Shown: piece by piece, positions 37,875 to 48,533 of the stretch
Layout: each line of letters starts with the position of its first letter
How positions within the stretch are numbered: position 1 is the stretch's first letter
NCBI GenBank assembly: GCA_016709225.1
Contig: JADJEE010000001.1
Span: forward strand, 2,170,001 to 2,234,000
Length of the DNA stretch: 64,000 nt
Source of the DNA: Deltaproteobacteria bacterium
GTDB taxonomy: Bacteria > Myxococcota_A > Polyangia > Nannocystales > Nannocystaceae
Reading direction: 5' to 3'
Position numbers and translations under genes: made by a program
The notes under the pieces: generated by a model
Seen by the model: the letters and a program-made list of their open reading frames with translations, nothing else
Told to the model about the DNA's origin: nothing
The model's database searches: none

Positions 37875-39083
37875 CTAACGCGCGTCGACGAACACGCGCG
37901 CGAGCACGACCTTGAGGTAGTCGCCCTCGGGGAACGCCAGCAGCCGCGGATGATCGGCCGGCGCGCCCCAGCGCTCGAGCACCTGCACCACGCGCCGAGC
38001 CTTCGACGCCGCCGCGACGAGGGTCGCCTCGAAGTCGGACATGCGCACGTGGCTCGAGCACGACGCCGCGAGCAAGAGTCCCCCCGGCTCGAGCACGCCC
38101 ATCGACGCGGCGAACAGCTGGGCGTAGGCCGTGAGCGCGACCTCCTTGCTCGACTCGCGTGGCGCGAAGCTCGGCGGGTCGGCGACCACCAGCTGCCAGC
38201 GGCGCCGCGCGGCACGGGCCTCGGCGAGGAACTCGGGCACGTCGCGGGCGTGCCCGCTGCGGCGCTCGGGCGGCAGATCATTGGCCGACCAGGTCTGCGC
38301 CGACAGTGCGATCGCGGCCGGCGCGACGTCGACGGTGTCGACCGCCGCCGCACCGCCCAGCCCCGCCGCGGCCGAGAAGCCACCGACGTAGGCGTAGAGA
38401 TCGAGCACCCGTAGGCCCTGCGCAAGGCTGCGCACGCGGGCGCGCGCCTGTCGGTGATCGAGGAACAGGCCGGTCTTCTGACCTGCAAACAGATCGACCG
38501 CGAGCGCCATGCCGCACTCGCGTACGCGCATCGGCGACGGCGGTGCCTCGCCCCACGCCAGCGTCGTGGTTCGCTCGCCGCGTCGACCCTCGCGCACGAT
38601 GCAGGCGTGCACGCCCACCCGCTCGAGCGCGGGCCGCAGCAGCGCCAGCACCCGCTCGCCCTGACGGCGCGCCGCGGCGCCGTCGAGCTGCACGCTGGCG
38701 ACCGCACCGTAGCGATCACACACGAAGCCCGGCAAGCGATCGCCCTCGCCGTGCAGCAGGCGATACGCATCGGTGTCGGGCGGGACCACCTGCTGCCGCA
38801 GCGCCAAGGCGTCGTCGATGCGGCGCCGCAGCAGCGCGTCGTCGACCGGCTCGTCGCTGGGCGTCAGCACACGGACTGCGATCGGACCTTCTTCGGCCCA
38901 GCCCCGTGCGACGAACTCACCGCGAGCGTCGACGACCGTGACCAGCTCGCCCGGCGCGGCCTCGAACGCCTGCAGCGCGTCGCGGAACAGCCACGGATGC
39001 CCGGCTGCCACCGCGCGCCGCAGCGGCTTGCGCAGCACCAGCGTGGGCTCGCCGCGGTGGGGCGCGTGGGGTCGTCGGGGCAT
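37875..39083 (-). CDS. RlmI-like 23S rRNA cytosine methyltransferase
   Basis: 402 residues from ATG 39083 (GTG 39128 would add 15). The N-terminal PUA domain is LRKPLRRAVAAGHPWLFRDA; a linker domain contains YRLLHGEGDRLPGFVCDRYG; the C-terminal Rossmann methyltransferase has the SAM motif DLYAYVGGFS, the catalytic VVADPPSF and ASCSSHV with the catalytic Cys. E. coli RlmI makes m5C1962 in 23S rRNA, and this is the closest match by motif order; the exact site is not proven. Convergent with the Cys-rich lipoprotein, 16 bp away. Confidence 0.85.
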   Translation of the reverse strand: MPRRPHAPHRGEPTLVLRKPLRRAVAAGHPWLFRDALQAFEAAPGELVTVVDARGEFVARGWAEEGPIAVRVLTPSDEPVDDALLRRRIDDALALRQQVVPPDTDAYRLLHGEGDRLPGFVCDRYGAVASVQLDGAAARRQGERVLALLRPALERVGVHACIVREGRRGERTTTLAWGEAPPSPMRVRECGMALAVDLFAGQKTGLFLDHRQARARVRSLAQGLRVLDLYAYVGGFSAAAGLGGAAAVDTVDVAPAAIALSAQTWSANDLPPERRSGHARDVPEFLAEARAARRRWQLVVADPPSFAPRESSKEVALTAYAQLFAASMGVLEPGGLLLAASCSSHVRMSDFEATLVAAASKARRVVQVLERWGAPADHPRLLAFPEGDYLKVVLARVFVDAR

Positions 39084-39208
39084 GGTTTCGCGCACTCGTT
39101 CCGCAGCGTTCGTGGTCGTGGAGAGCACGCCCGCGGGTGCGCGCGGCGTTGCAGCCGCGGCAAAGGTAGCAGGCGTTTGCAGTTCCGGCGCGCCCGTGAA
39201 AAGCTGCC

Positions 39209-39856
39209 GTGGCCGTGAGTAGCGCGCCCATCGGCGATCCCAGCGACGAAGAGCTGCTGCGCGCGTGGCGGGCCGGCGACGATGATGCCGCCGAGACGCT
39301 GATGACGCGACACTTCGCGCCGATCTACCGCTTCTTCCGCAACAAGCTGCCGGACGAGGTGGACGAGGTCACCCAGCGCACGTTCCTGGCCTGCGTCGAG
39401 GCGGCCGACCGCTTCCGCGGTGAGAGCTCGTTTCGCGGCTTCCTGCTCGCGATTGCGCGCAAGCAGCTGATGCTGGCCCTGCGCAAGAAGCACCGCGCGG
39501 CCAAGGTCTTCGACCCCGATCAGCTGTCGCTGCACGACGTCGACGATGCCGCGATGCCCTCGCCGACCGGCGTGCTCGCGCAGCGCGAGTCGGAGCGCCT
39601 GCTGCTGCTGGCGCTGCGACGGCTACCGATCGACTTCCAGATCACCGTCGAGCTGTTCTACTGGGAGGAGCTGCCGATCGCCGACATCGCGGTCGTGCTC
39701 GAGATCGCCGTCGGCACCGTGAAGAGCCGCCTCGGCCGCGCACGCGCGATGCTGCGCGAGCACATCGAGCAGCTGGCCGAGAACGCCACCCTGGCGCAGA
39801 ACACCCTCACCGGCTTCGACGCCTGGGCCCAGCGGCTGCGCGACGACGTGGTCTGA
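39209..39856 (+). CDS. ECF-type RNA polymerase sigma factor
   Basis: 215 residues from GTG 39209 (GTG 39215 is an equal alternative). Region 2: APIYRFFRNKLPDEVDEV then TQRTFLACVEAADRFRG, SSFRGFLLAIARKQLM. Region 4: LLALRRLPIDFQITVELFYW, then IADIAVVLEIAVGTVKSRL. A paralogue of the factor at 32969, but without a kinase beside it and without an adjacent anti-sigma gene. Its 3' end faces parE, 24 bp away. Confidence 0.88.
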   Translation: MAVSSAPIGDPSDEELLRAWRAGDDDAAETLMTRHFAPIYRFFRNKLPDEVDEVTQRTFLACVEAADRFRGESSFRGFLLAIARKQLMLALRKKHRAAKVFDPDQLSLHDVDDAAMPSPTGVLAQRESERLLLLALRRLPIDFQITVELFYWEELPIADIAVVLEIAVGTVKSRLGRARAMLREHIEQLAENATLAQNTLTGFDAWAQRLRDDVV

Positions 39857-39880
39857 CGACGCGCGGCCGACGGGCCGCCC

Positions 39881-41821
<1,941 letters not shown>

Positions 41822-41833
41822 GGCGATGCTCCC

Positions 41834-44287
41834 CTACTGCCCCTCGCCGCCGAGGTTGGGCACGCTCGGTGGATCGAACTTGAGCTTCTTGACGGTGCCG
41901 CGCTTGAACGCGGGGCGGCCCTTGCCGCCGCGTGCGACCCGCTCGCGGTCGTCGGCGCTCAGCTTCTGGCTGCCGCCCGACGACTTCTCGATCACGACCT
42001 GTGTGCTGGACGGGAACGCGGCGACCACGTGGTCGTCCTTGTCGACCTTCATGAAGATGACGCCCTTGCCGGCGCCCGAGAGCAGGTTGACGTCCTGCGC
42101 GTTGCAGCACAGCACGCGGCCCTCGTGGGTCAGCGCGCACACGTCGTCCTCGGCGTAGACCTTGAACGCCGACACGAACTCGTCGCTGCCGTCCTCGCCG
42201 CTGCCGAGCTTGCCGAACATGCGGCCGCGGCTGGTGCTGGGATCCTTGTGGCCCCACAGCGCGAAGCGCAGGCTCATGCCGCGCTTGGTGACCGCCAACA
42301 CGTGCGGATACGGCTCCTCGTACTCGTCGCCGAGATCGGGCTTGGGATGGGCGAACTCCGGCATCACGCGGGCGTCGGTGCCCATCGCCGCGATCACCCG
42401 CTCGCCGTCCTTGAACTTGAACAGCTTCTGCACCGGCACGCCGTGGCCCGAGCTGGCCGGGACGTCGTTGATGCGCGTGACGTAGGCCGAGCCGAGGTTG
42501 GTCAGCAAGATGATGCACTCTCGCGTCGAGCCGCCGACCAGCGCCAGCGGCTCGTCGCCCTCGCGCATGCGCGTGGTCTCGAGGTTGATGGTGCGCTGGC
42601 GCTTCAGCCAGCCGTCACGCGTCACGAGCACGACCGCGTCCTCCTCGACGATGAAGCTCTCGGCGCTGAACTCCTCGGTGACGTCGTCGTCGCTGATGCG
42701 GGTGCGCCGGGGGTCACCGAACTGCTCCGCGACCGCCTCGAGCTCGGCCTTCACCAGCGCCTGGAACTTGGCCTTGCTCTTGAGGATGCCCTCGATGCGC
42801 GCGGCCTCGGCCCGCTTCTGCGCCAGCTCCTCGCGGATCTTCTGGATCTCGAGCTTGGCCAGGCGATACAGCTTGGTCTCGAGGATCGCGTCGGCCTGCA
42901 CGTCGTCGAGCCCGAAGGCCTTGCACAGCTTGGCGCTGGCGTCGGCCTTGCCGTCGCTGGCGCGGATGATCTTGATGGCGCGATCGAGGTCGTCGAAGAT
43001 CTTCTCGAAGCCCTCGAGGATGTGGATGCGCGCCCGCAGCTGCCGCAGGTCGTACTCGAGCCGCCGCCGCACGGTCGCGAAGCGGAAGTCGATGAAGTGC
43101 TGGAGGATCTGCTTGAGATCGAGCCGTGCGGGCGCACCGACCTCGACGTTGCTGGTCGGCACCAGCACGGTCAGATCGACCTTCACCGACACCTGCAGCC
43201 GCGTGTGCTTGAACAGGTAGGCCATGACCAGCTCGGGGTCGACGGTGGCCTTCTTGTCGAGCTCGAGCTCGACGCGGATGTCGGTGGTGCTGAGATCCTG
43301 GATGCCGATGAGCGGCGGCAGCTTGCGGTTGAGGATGATCTGCCCGATCTCCTCGACGATGGCGCCCTTCTCGACGCCGTGGGGCACCGCGGTGATGACC
43401 AACCGCTGGCCACGCTTGCCATCCTCGAGCTTCCAGCGCGCGCGCAGCTTCACCGAGCCGCGGCCGCTCTCGTAGATCTCGGCGAGCTCGCCCTTGGTCG
43501 CCACCAGGTCGCCGCCGGTGGGGAAGTCGGGGCCCTTGATGTGCTTGAGCAGCTTGCGGACGGTGAGGTCGGGCTCGTCGATCAACGCGACGGTGGCCTT
43601 GATGACCTCGACCAGGTTGTGCGGTGGGATGCTGGTCGCCATGCCGACCGCGATGCCGGTGCCGCCGTTGACCAGCAGCTGCGGGAACCGGGCCGGCAGC
43701 ACGATCGGCTCCTTGGCGGTGCCGTCGAAGTTCTCGCGGTAGTCGACCGTCTCCGAGCCCAGCTCGGTGAGCAGTTGGTCGGCGGTCGCGGTGAGCTTGG
43801 CCTCGGTGTAGCGATACGCGGCCGGGGCGTCGCCGTCGATCGAGCCGAAGTTGCCCTGGCCGTCGACCAGCGGCGCACGCATGACGAAGTCCTGCGCGAG
43901 CCGGACCATCGCGTCGTAGACCGCGCTGTCACCGTGGGGGTGGTACTTGCCGATGACCGCACCGACCACCGTCGCGCTCTTGCGGTGGCGGCCGTCGTGC
44001 CGCAGGTGCAGCTCGTGATCCATCGTGTAGAGGATCCGGCGCGCGACCGGCTTGAGGCCGTCGCGGACGTCGGGGATCGCGCGGGCCGTGATCACGCTGA
44101 TGGCGTAGTTGAGGTACTTGCGGCGGGTCTCGTCGGCGAGGTCGCCCTCGTGGAGGCCGTCGTCGTCGTCACCCCCGCCGGCGCCGGCGGCTGCCTTGCT
44201 GGCGCGGGCGGAGGGGATCGCGGTGCCGACCGCATCGGTCGGCGAGCCGGCGTGGAACGCGGGCGGCAAGAGCTCGAGCTGGGACAT
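41834..44287 (-). CDS. parC: DNA topoisomerase IV subunit A (ParC), GyrA family
   Basis: 817 residues. Breakage-reunion domain: KYLNYAISVITARAIPDVRD, the quinolone region HPHGDSAVYDA (Ser121 and Asp125 at the two resistance positions, both wild type), active-site Tyr160 in AAYRYTE. The tower and coiled-coil follow, then a beta-pinwheel C-terminal domain ending in a basic tail. No QRRGGKG-type GyrA box is found, which argues for ParC. A 45-residue Ala/Gly/Asp-rich N-terminal extension precedes the domain. First gene of the parC-parE operon. Confidence 0.85.
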   Translation of the reverse strand: MSQLELLPPAFHAGSPTDAVGTAIPSARASKAAAGAGGGDDDDGLHEGDLADETRRKYLNYAISVITARAIPDVRDGLKPVARRILYTMDHELHLRHDGRHRKSATVVGAVIGKYHPHGDSAVYDAMVRLAQDFVMRAPLVDGQGNFGSIDGDAPAAYRYTEAKLTATADQLLTELGSETVDYRENFDGTAKEPIVLPARFPQLLVNGGTGIAVGMATSIPPHNLVEVIKATVALIDEPDLTVRKLLKHIKGPDFPTGGDLVATKGELAEIYESGRGSVKLRARWKLEDGKRGQRLVITAVPHGVEKGAIVEEIGQIILNRKLPPLIGIQDLSTTDIRVELELDKKATVDPELVMAYLFKHTRLQVSVKVDLTVLVPTSNVEVGAPARLDLKQILQHFIDFRFATVRRRLEYDLRQLRARIHILEGFEKIFDDLDRAIKIIRASDGKADASAKLCKAFGLDDVQADAILETKLYRLAKLEIQKIREELAQKRAEAARIEGILKSKAKFQALVKAELEAVAEQFGDPRRTRISDDDVTEEFSAESFIVEEDAVVLVTRDGWLKRQRTINLETTRMREGDEPLALVGGSTRECIILLTNLGSAYVTRINDVPASSGHGVPVQKLFKFKDGERVIAAMGTDARVMPEFAHPKPDLGDEYEEPYPHVLAVTKRGMSLRFALWGHKDPSTSRGRMFGKLGSGEDGSDEFVSAFKVYAEDDVCALTHEGRVLCCNAQDVNLLSGAGKGVIFMKVDKDDHVVAAFPSSTQVVIEKSSGGSQKLSADDRERVARGGKGRPAFKRGTVKKLKFDPPSVPNLGGEGQ

Positions 44288-44454
44288 GAAGGCGGTGCTC
44301 CGGTCGCCCGGGGCCCCTGCAGACGCTGGGGCGGGAACGTTCGAGCCCTGGGCTCCAACGGGCGAGCGGCCGCCACCATACCGCCTGGGCGATCCCCGTC
44401 AAAATCTTGCGCAGACGCGGCCGGTTGTGCCTCCGCTTCTGCGACAATCGCGGC

Positions 44455-44988
44455 ATGCAGCCACAGGGCGTGCTCGTCTGGCTCACGGGGTACTCGGGTG
44501 CGGGCAAGTCGACGATCGCCGAGACCGCGCTCGCACTGCTGCAGGCGCGGGGGCGGCTGGCCTACGTCCTCGACGGCGACCGCGTGCGCAAGGGCCTCTG
44601 CTCCGACCTCGGGTTCTCGCGGGAGGACCGCGCCGAGAACGTGCGTCGCATCGCCGAGGCCGGGCTACTCATGGCCGACGCCGGCGTGGTCGTGCTCGCC
44701 GCCGTGATCGCGCCGTTCCGGGTCGATCGCGATCGCGTGCGCGCCCGGGCGCCGCGCGGTCGCTTCCTCGAGGCCTTCGTCGACACGCCGCTCGACGTCT
44801 GCGAGGCCCGCGATCCCAAGGGCCTCTACAAGATGGCGCGCAAGGGTCTGCTGCAGGACTTCACCGGCATCGACTCCCCCTACGAGTCACCGCTCAAGCC
44901 CGACATCGCGCTGCGCACGACCGAGGCCGACGCGAACGCGCTCGCGGCCACGCTGGTCGACGAGATCATGGCGCGCACCAGCGGCTGA
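44455..44988 (+). CDS. cysC: Adenylylsulfate kinase (CysC)
   Basis: 177 residues. Phosphorylates APS to PAPS with ATP. P-loop GYSGAGKST (12-20), then DGDRVRKGLCSDLGFS with the APS-binding Arg and Phe, RAENVRRIAEAGLLM, and KGLYKMARKG. The usual ISPFR/ISPYR loop reads IAPFR, so the Ser that is phosphorylated in the E. coli enzyme is Ala here. No cysD/cysN or sulfate gene is nearby, so it may serve sulfation rather than assimilation (inference). ATG 44455 begins at the domain; it diverges from parC. Confidence 0.92.
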   Translation: MQPQGVLVWLTGYSGAGKSTIAETALALLQARGRLAYVLDGDRVRKGLCSDLGFSREDRAENVRRIAEAGLLMADAGVVVLAAVIAPFRVDRDRVRARAPRGRFLEAFVDTPLDVCEARDPKGLYKMARKGLLQDFTGIDSPYESPLKPDIALRTTEADANALAATLVDEIMARTSG

Positions 44989-45086
44989 CGCAGCGGCGCA
45001 CCATCGGCAGAACTGCCGATTCTGAGGTCGCGTCGGGGCTCGCGTGCTCACGCCGGCGACCACGTCGAAACCGCGGCGTGGTTCGC

Positions 45087-45092
45087 TACCAT
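45087..45092 (+). promoter_or_regulatory. Putative -10 element (TACCAT), leaderless context
   Basis: Ends 6 nt before the ATG at 45099, so transcription would start at or next to the A of the start codon. Confidence 0.4.
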
Positions 45093-45098
45093 CGCACC

Positions 45099-45812
45099 AT
45101 GCGTACATGCACTGTGATGCTTGCCCTGCTCGGCGTGGCCTGCAGCAACGGAGACGGTGGCACGACTGGCTTCGCCGAGTCGGCCGGCACCAGCTGCACG
45201 CCCGGTGTGCAGCAGTCGTGCCCGTGCGCGGGCGGGGCCCCCGACGGCGTGCAGGTCTGCGCCCCCACGGGTGACGCGTTCGGGGCCTGCATGGGCTGCG
45301 CCGGCGGCAGCGAAGGCAGCTCGGGTACCAGCGAGGGCTCGAGCGGTGGCGGCACGGGCGAGTCGTCCGGCGCCGGCAGCTCGACCGATCCGACCCTCGC
45401 CGACAGCTCGAGCGACGGCGGCGTCGCGACGCCCTACGTGATCGACGACTGCCTGGTCGACACGCCGCGCAACGGCAGCGAGGTCTGCGACGACACCGGC
45501 TTCACCGTCGAGGCCGACGCCGCCAACGTGCTGGTCTGCCTCGAGGCCACCGGCGGTCAGATCTACATCTCGACCAACACCGCCATCGATCCCACCGACG
45601 GCGCCGCGCGCTGCAGCGGCTGGGAACTCAACGGCCAGAACGCGTGGGACTACCTCGACTACGTCGGCGGCCCGCTCACCTGCGACGCCGAGCAGAAGAC
45701 GCTGGCGATCGACCTCTCGCCCTACGTCGGGCAGACGCTCTACATCGGCGCCCACGAGCACCCCAACGGCGGCGGCGGTGGCACCACCGCGTGCATGGCC
45801 CACGCGAAGTGA
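45099..45812 (+). CDS. Lipoprotein with Ser/Gly spacer, unknown domain
   Basis: 237 residues. Short signal peptide with lipobox LGVAC, a Cys-containing knot (CTPGVQQSCPCAGG), a Ser/Gly spacer (about 70-108) and a C-terminal beta-rich domain of about 125 residues (VIDDCLVDTPRNGSEVC, LYIGAHEHPNGG). Function unknown. TACCAT (45087-45092) lies only 6 nt before the ATG, so the mRNA may be leaderless. Its stop codon lies inside the left copy of a 50-bp direct repeat. Confidence 0.8.
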   Translation: MRTCTVMLALLGVACSNGDGGTTGFAESAGTSCTPGVQQSCPCAGGAPDGVQVCAPTGDAFGACMGCAGGSEGSSGTSEGSSGGGTGESSGAGSSTDPTLADSSSDGGVATPYVIDDCLVDTPRNGSEVCDDTGFTVEADAANVLVCLEATGGQIYISTNTAIDPTDGAARCSGWELNGQNAWDYLDYVGGPLTCDAEQKTLAIDLSPYVGQTLYIGAHEHPNGGGGGTTACMAHAK

Positions 45813-45858
45813 GCCGTCCGCCTACGGGATCAAGCTCTGCCGCCGCAGCTCGCGACGG
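45809..45858. repeat. 50-bp direct repeat, left (displaced) copy
   Basis: Identical over 50 bp to 46817-46866. On the minus strand it would encode the last residues and stop of the RpoD-like factor (RRELRRQSLIP), but no gene now runs into it. It also contains the stop codon of the lipoprotein at 45099. The flanking bases differ on both sides. Confidence 0.95.
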
Positions 45859-45862
45859 GCGG

Positions 45863-46813
45863 CTACGGTCGCGACGAGCGACACAGCCCGAGGTCGTCGA
45901 CGCCACAGCCGGCTGGCGCCGAGTCGCCGGGAAAGAACGGTTCGCAGCGGGTGCCCGGGGCCAGTGCGTCGCAGGGATCCGCCGCGGCGCGATCGCAGTA
46001 GGGCGTGCAGCAGCCGGGCGACACCGCGCACCCCGGGTACGCGTCGTCGTCCACGCACAGCAGGCCGTCGACGCAGTCCCAGCTGTCGTGGCACAGCTCG
46101 CCGATCCCCGACGTACCCGGCGGCGCGGGGTGGCACGCGATGCTCGCGAACCAACCGCTGGATTCGCCCAGGCAACGCTCCCCGAGGCCACAGTTCGGCG
46201 CGAGCGGGTTGCACGGCGGGACGCACAAGAGCAGCGCGCCTTCGTTCGCGATGTCGCACGGCGTGCACAGACCCGGGCACGACCAGTTCATCTCACTGCC
46301 TTGGCACAACGGCACGCACGTGCCGTGCAGGGTCACGGGATCGATGTGCCAACACATCGCACCGATCTCGCAGTCGTCTGCACCACTGGCGATCCACTCG
46401 CTCACCGTGCACGGCTCGCCGACGGCGACGGATGGCCGCGCGATCGGTACGCAGCGCATGGCGTTCCACTGGTCCCCGCCGTCGTTCGCCCACCCCGCGC
46501 ACTTGAAACCCGGCTTGCAGTCTTGGGCCCAGAGATCGCACTCGAGCTGCGGATCGGCCGGAGGATCGTCATCGTGCGACGTGCTCGAGCCGAAGCTGTC
46601 GCCCGCCGAACCGTCGGTGGTGGGATCCGGCGGAGCGGTCGTCGCGACCCCACCGAGCGAGGTCTGTGTTCCAGTCGTGGTCGGCGATCCAGTGGTGGTG
46701 CCAGTCGCGGCGCCGCTGGATCCCACGCCCGCGCCATCGACGATGCGGTCGCTGCATGCGAGCAGCGCGAGCAAGGCCGCGAAGGCAACGCGGCGAATGG
46801 GCTGACGCTGCAT
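45863..46813 (-). CDS. Cys-rich lipoprotein inserted between 50-bp repeats
   Basis: 316 residues; signal peptide with lipobox LLALLAC, then a Gly/Ser/Thr spacer, then a Cys-rich domain homologous to that of the protein at 24780: ECDLWAQDCKPGFKC, GWANDGGDQWNAMRC, CEIGAMCWHIDPVTLHGTC, GCCTPYCD. Probably surface-exposed; function unknown. It starts 16 bp after the stop of the RpoD-like gene and has no room for its own promoter outside the repeat, so it is probably read from the sigma gene. Only 7 bp between the two repeats are not part of this gene. Confidence 0.85.
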   Translation of the reverse strand: MQRQPIRRVAFAALLALLACSDRIVDGAGVGSSGAATGTTTGSPTTTGTQTSLGGVATTAPPDPTTDGSAGDSFGSSTSHDDDPPADPQLECDLWAQDCKPGFKCAGWANDGGDQWNAMRCVPIARPSVAVGEPCTVSEWIASGADDCEIGAMCWHIDPVTLHGTCVPLCQGSEMNWSCPGLCTPCDIANEGALLLCVPPCNPLAPNCGLGERCLGESSGWFASIACHPAPPGTSGIGELCHDSWDCVDGLLCVDDDAYPGCAVSPGCCTPYCDRAAADPCDALAPGTRCEPFFPGDSAPAGCGVDDLGLCRSSRP

Positions 46814-46816
46814 CCC

Positions 46817-46866
46817 GTGAGCCGTCCGCCTACGGGATCAAGCTCTGCCGCCGCAGCTCGCGACGG
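46817..46866. repeat. 50-bp direct repeat, right copy (3' end of sigma gene)
   Basis: Contains the last codons and stop of the RpoD-like gene plus 13 bp beyond. Identical to 45809-45858; the period is 1008 bp. Confidence 0.95.
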
Positions 46867-48254
46867 ATCTTGCTGAGCGCCTGTTCCTGCAGCTGACGGA
46901 TGCGCTCGCGCGAGAGCGAGTACTGCTCGCCGATCTCGCGCAGCGTCATGGGCTCGGCCTCGTCGAGGCCGAAGCGCTTGCGCAGGACGTCGGCTTCGAT
47001 GGTGGGGAGGCGCTCGACCAGCTCGCGGATCTTCGCGTCCATGACGCGCGAGGCGATGCCCTCGACGGGCTGCGGGATGGTCTCGTCCTCGAGCAGCTCG
47101 CCGGCGGTGCGGGCGTCGTTGCCGGAGATCGGGCTGTCGAGGCTGGGCGCCTGATCGAGCAGGCACATCCGCAGCCGTCGCACGCGCTCCACCGGCACCT
47201 CGGCGCTGGCGGCGAGTTCCTCGTCGCCGGGCTCGCGGCCCTGCGTGATCTCGAAGCGCTGCTTGGTGCGGCGCAGCTTGTGATGCACGTCCAGCATGTG
47301 CACCGGCACGCGGACCTCGCGGGCCTTGTCGGCGACCGCACGGCTGATGGCGTGGCGAATCCACCAGCTCGCGTAGGTCGAGAAGCGATAGCCGCGATCG
47401 GGGTCGAAGCGATCGACCGCCTTGAGCAGCCCGATGTTGCCCTCCTGGATCAGGTCGGGCAGCGCCATGCGGCCGTGGGCATAGCGGCGCGCCATCGTCA
47501 CGACCAGTCGGAGGTTCGCGCGCACGAACGCGTGCTTGGCCGCCCACAGCGAGGCCGCGGCCTCCTCGACCATCTGCACGTAGCGGCGAAACGGCGCCGA
47601 GTCGGTGCGCGGCAGCGTCACGGCCATGCGCACGTCGGCCCCGCGCCCGGCGGCGATGGCCTTGAGGTCGGCGACGATCGGCTCGGTCGCTTCTCCGTCG
47701 GTGTCGAGCCGCGCCATGATCTTCGCCATCTGGTCGGCGTCGAGGTTGAACTTCTCCTCGTGGGCGCGGGTCTGGCGATCCCGGAGATTGCGCGACGAGC
47801 TCTGCAGCGCGTCGATGGCCTCGCGCGGGCAGTCGGGCGCGTGGAACGTGCGCTCGACGACCTCGACGATCGCGGGCACGAACGGCGGATAGCTGACGAT
47901 CGCGCGCCAGTAGTTCTGTCGCCGCGAGAGGATGCCCTGCGCCGCGCTCAGCTCTTCGGCCGGCGACATGAGCTGGGCGGCCGCCATCTCGCGGAAGTAG
48001 ATGCCCAGCGGCGAGTGATCGAGCCCGTCGGATCCGGCCTCGAGCTTCTCGGGCTCGGGGAATGGCGGTGGCTCGTCGAGCTCGCGCGGCGAGCCGCGCA
48101 GCGCCTGCTCGCGGACGTGCTGCCCGGCGAACTCGTCCTCGTGCTCGCGCGCGCGCTCCGAACGGGGACCTCCATCCTCGTCGTCGGGTCGCTCGTGCGT
48201 ACGGACGCCCACGATAGGCCCGAGAGTGTGTCCGATCCGAGGCACACTCGACAA
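46830..48254 (-). CDS. RpoD-like (group 2) sigma-70 factor
   Basis: 474 residues. Region 1.2 SPLGIYFREMAAAQLMSPAE; region 2 LVVTMARRYAHGRMALPDLI, QEGNIGLLKAVDRFDP, YRFSTYASWWIRHAI; region 3 begins REVRVPVHMLDVHHKL; region 4.2 LREIGEQYSLSRERIRQLQ. A spacer of about 120 residues between 1.2 and 2 is shorter than in RpoD, and there is no long acidic region 1.1, so it is probably an alternative factor of the RpoS/SigB type. The start is uncertain: TTG 48254 as given, or GTG 48245. Its 3' end is duplicated as a direct repeat. Confidence 0.9.
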   Translation of the reverse strand: MSSVPRIGHTLGPIVGVRTHERPDDEDGGPRSERAREHEDEFAGQHVREQALRGSPRELDEPPPFPEPEKLEAGSDGLDHSPLGIYFREMAAAQLMSPAEELSAAQGILSRRQNYWRAIVSYPPFVPAIVEVVERTFHAPDCPREAIDALQSSSRNLRDRQTRAHEEKFNLDADQMAKIMARLDTDGEATEPIVADLKAIAAGRGADVRMAVTLPRTDSAPFRRYVQMVEEAAASLWAAKHAFVRANLRLVVTMARRYAHGRMALPDLIQEGNIGLLKAVDRFDPDRGYRFSTYASWWIRHAISRAVADKAREVRVPVHMLDVHHKLRRTKQRFEITQGREPGDEELAASAEVPVERVRRLRMCLLDQAPSLDSPISGNDARTAGELLEDETIPQPVEGIASRVMDAKIRELVERLPTIEADVLRKRFGLDEAEPMTLREIGEQYSLSRERIRQLQEQALSKIRRELRRQSLIP

Positions 48255-48277
48255 GCCCCCAGGCCCGCCCCCATGCG

Positions 48278-48520
48278 GTGGGCGTCACCGACGGCAGCCA
48301 TGCCACCTGCCACGCCAGGCGGGCCGAGCTCGCACGGTGGTTCGATCCGCGGCGTGCGGTGGTGCTGCGCTTCCAAGAGCGCGCAACGAGGGGGGCGCCC
48401 GCGGGGCAGCCGCGCGCGATCCGGCGCGAGCCCCTCTCGCTTCACGGGTGGACGACGGCGTGGTGGCGGCTCGGCAACTGGCCCACCGCGAGGGCCCGGG
48501 TGGTCGCGTCTTTGGGGTAA
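48278..48520 (+). CDS. Possible small protein (80 aa)
   Basis: Opens with GTG and ends TAA one base before a GTG (48522) in the next gene's frame, which suggests a two-gene unit. Third codon positions are strongly G/C as in real genes here. The product is Arg- and Trp-rich (LHGWTTAWWRLGNWP) with no known motif and no signal peptide. No ribosome-binding site is seen. It may equally be chance; this 279-bp gap otherwise holds nothing I recognise. Confidence 0.25.
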   Translation: MGVTDGSHATCHARRAELARWFDPRRAVVLRFQERATRGAPAGQPRAIRREPLSLHGWTTAWWRLGNWPTARARVVASLG

Positions 48521-48533
48521 CGTGGACGCGAGC

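Noticed and set aside
45809..46866. 50-bp repeats as an insertion sequence or integron attC site
   Set aside because: No transposase, no terminal inverted repeats, and no attC core (GTTRRRY/RYYYAAC) or palindromic layout. The repeat is coding sequence of the sigma gene, so 3'-end integration or recombination fits better.
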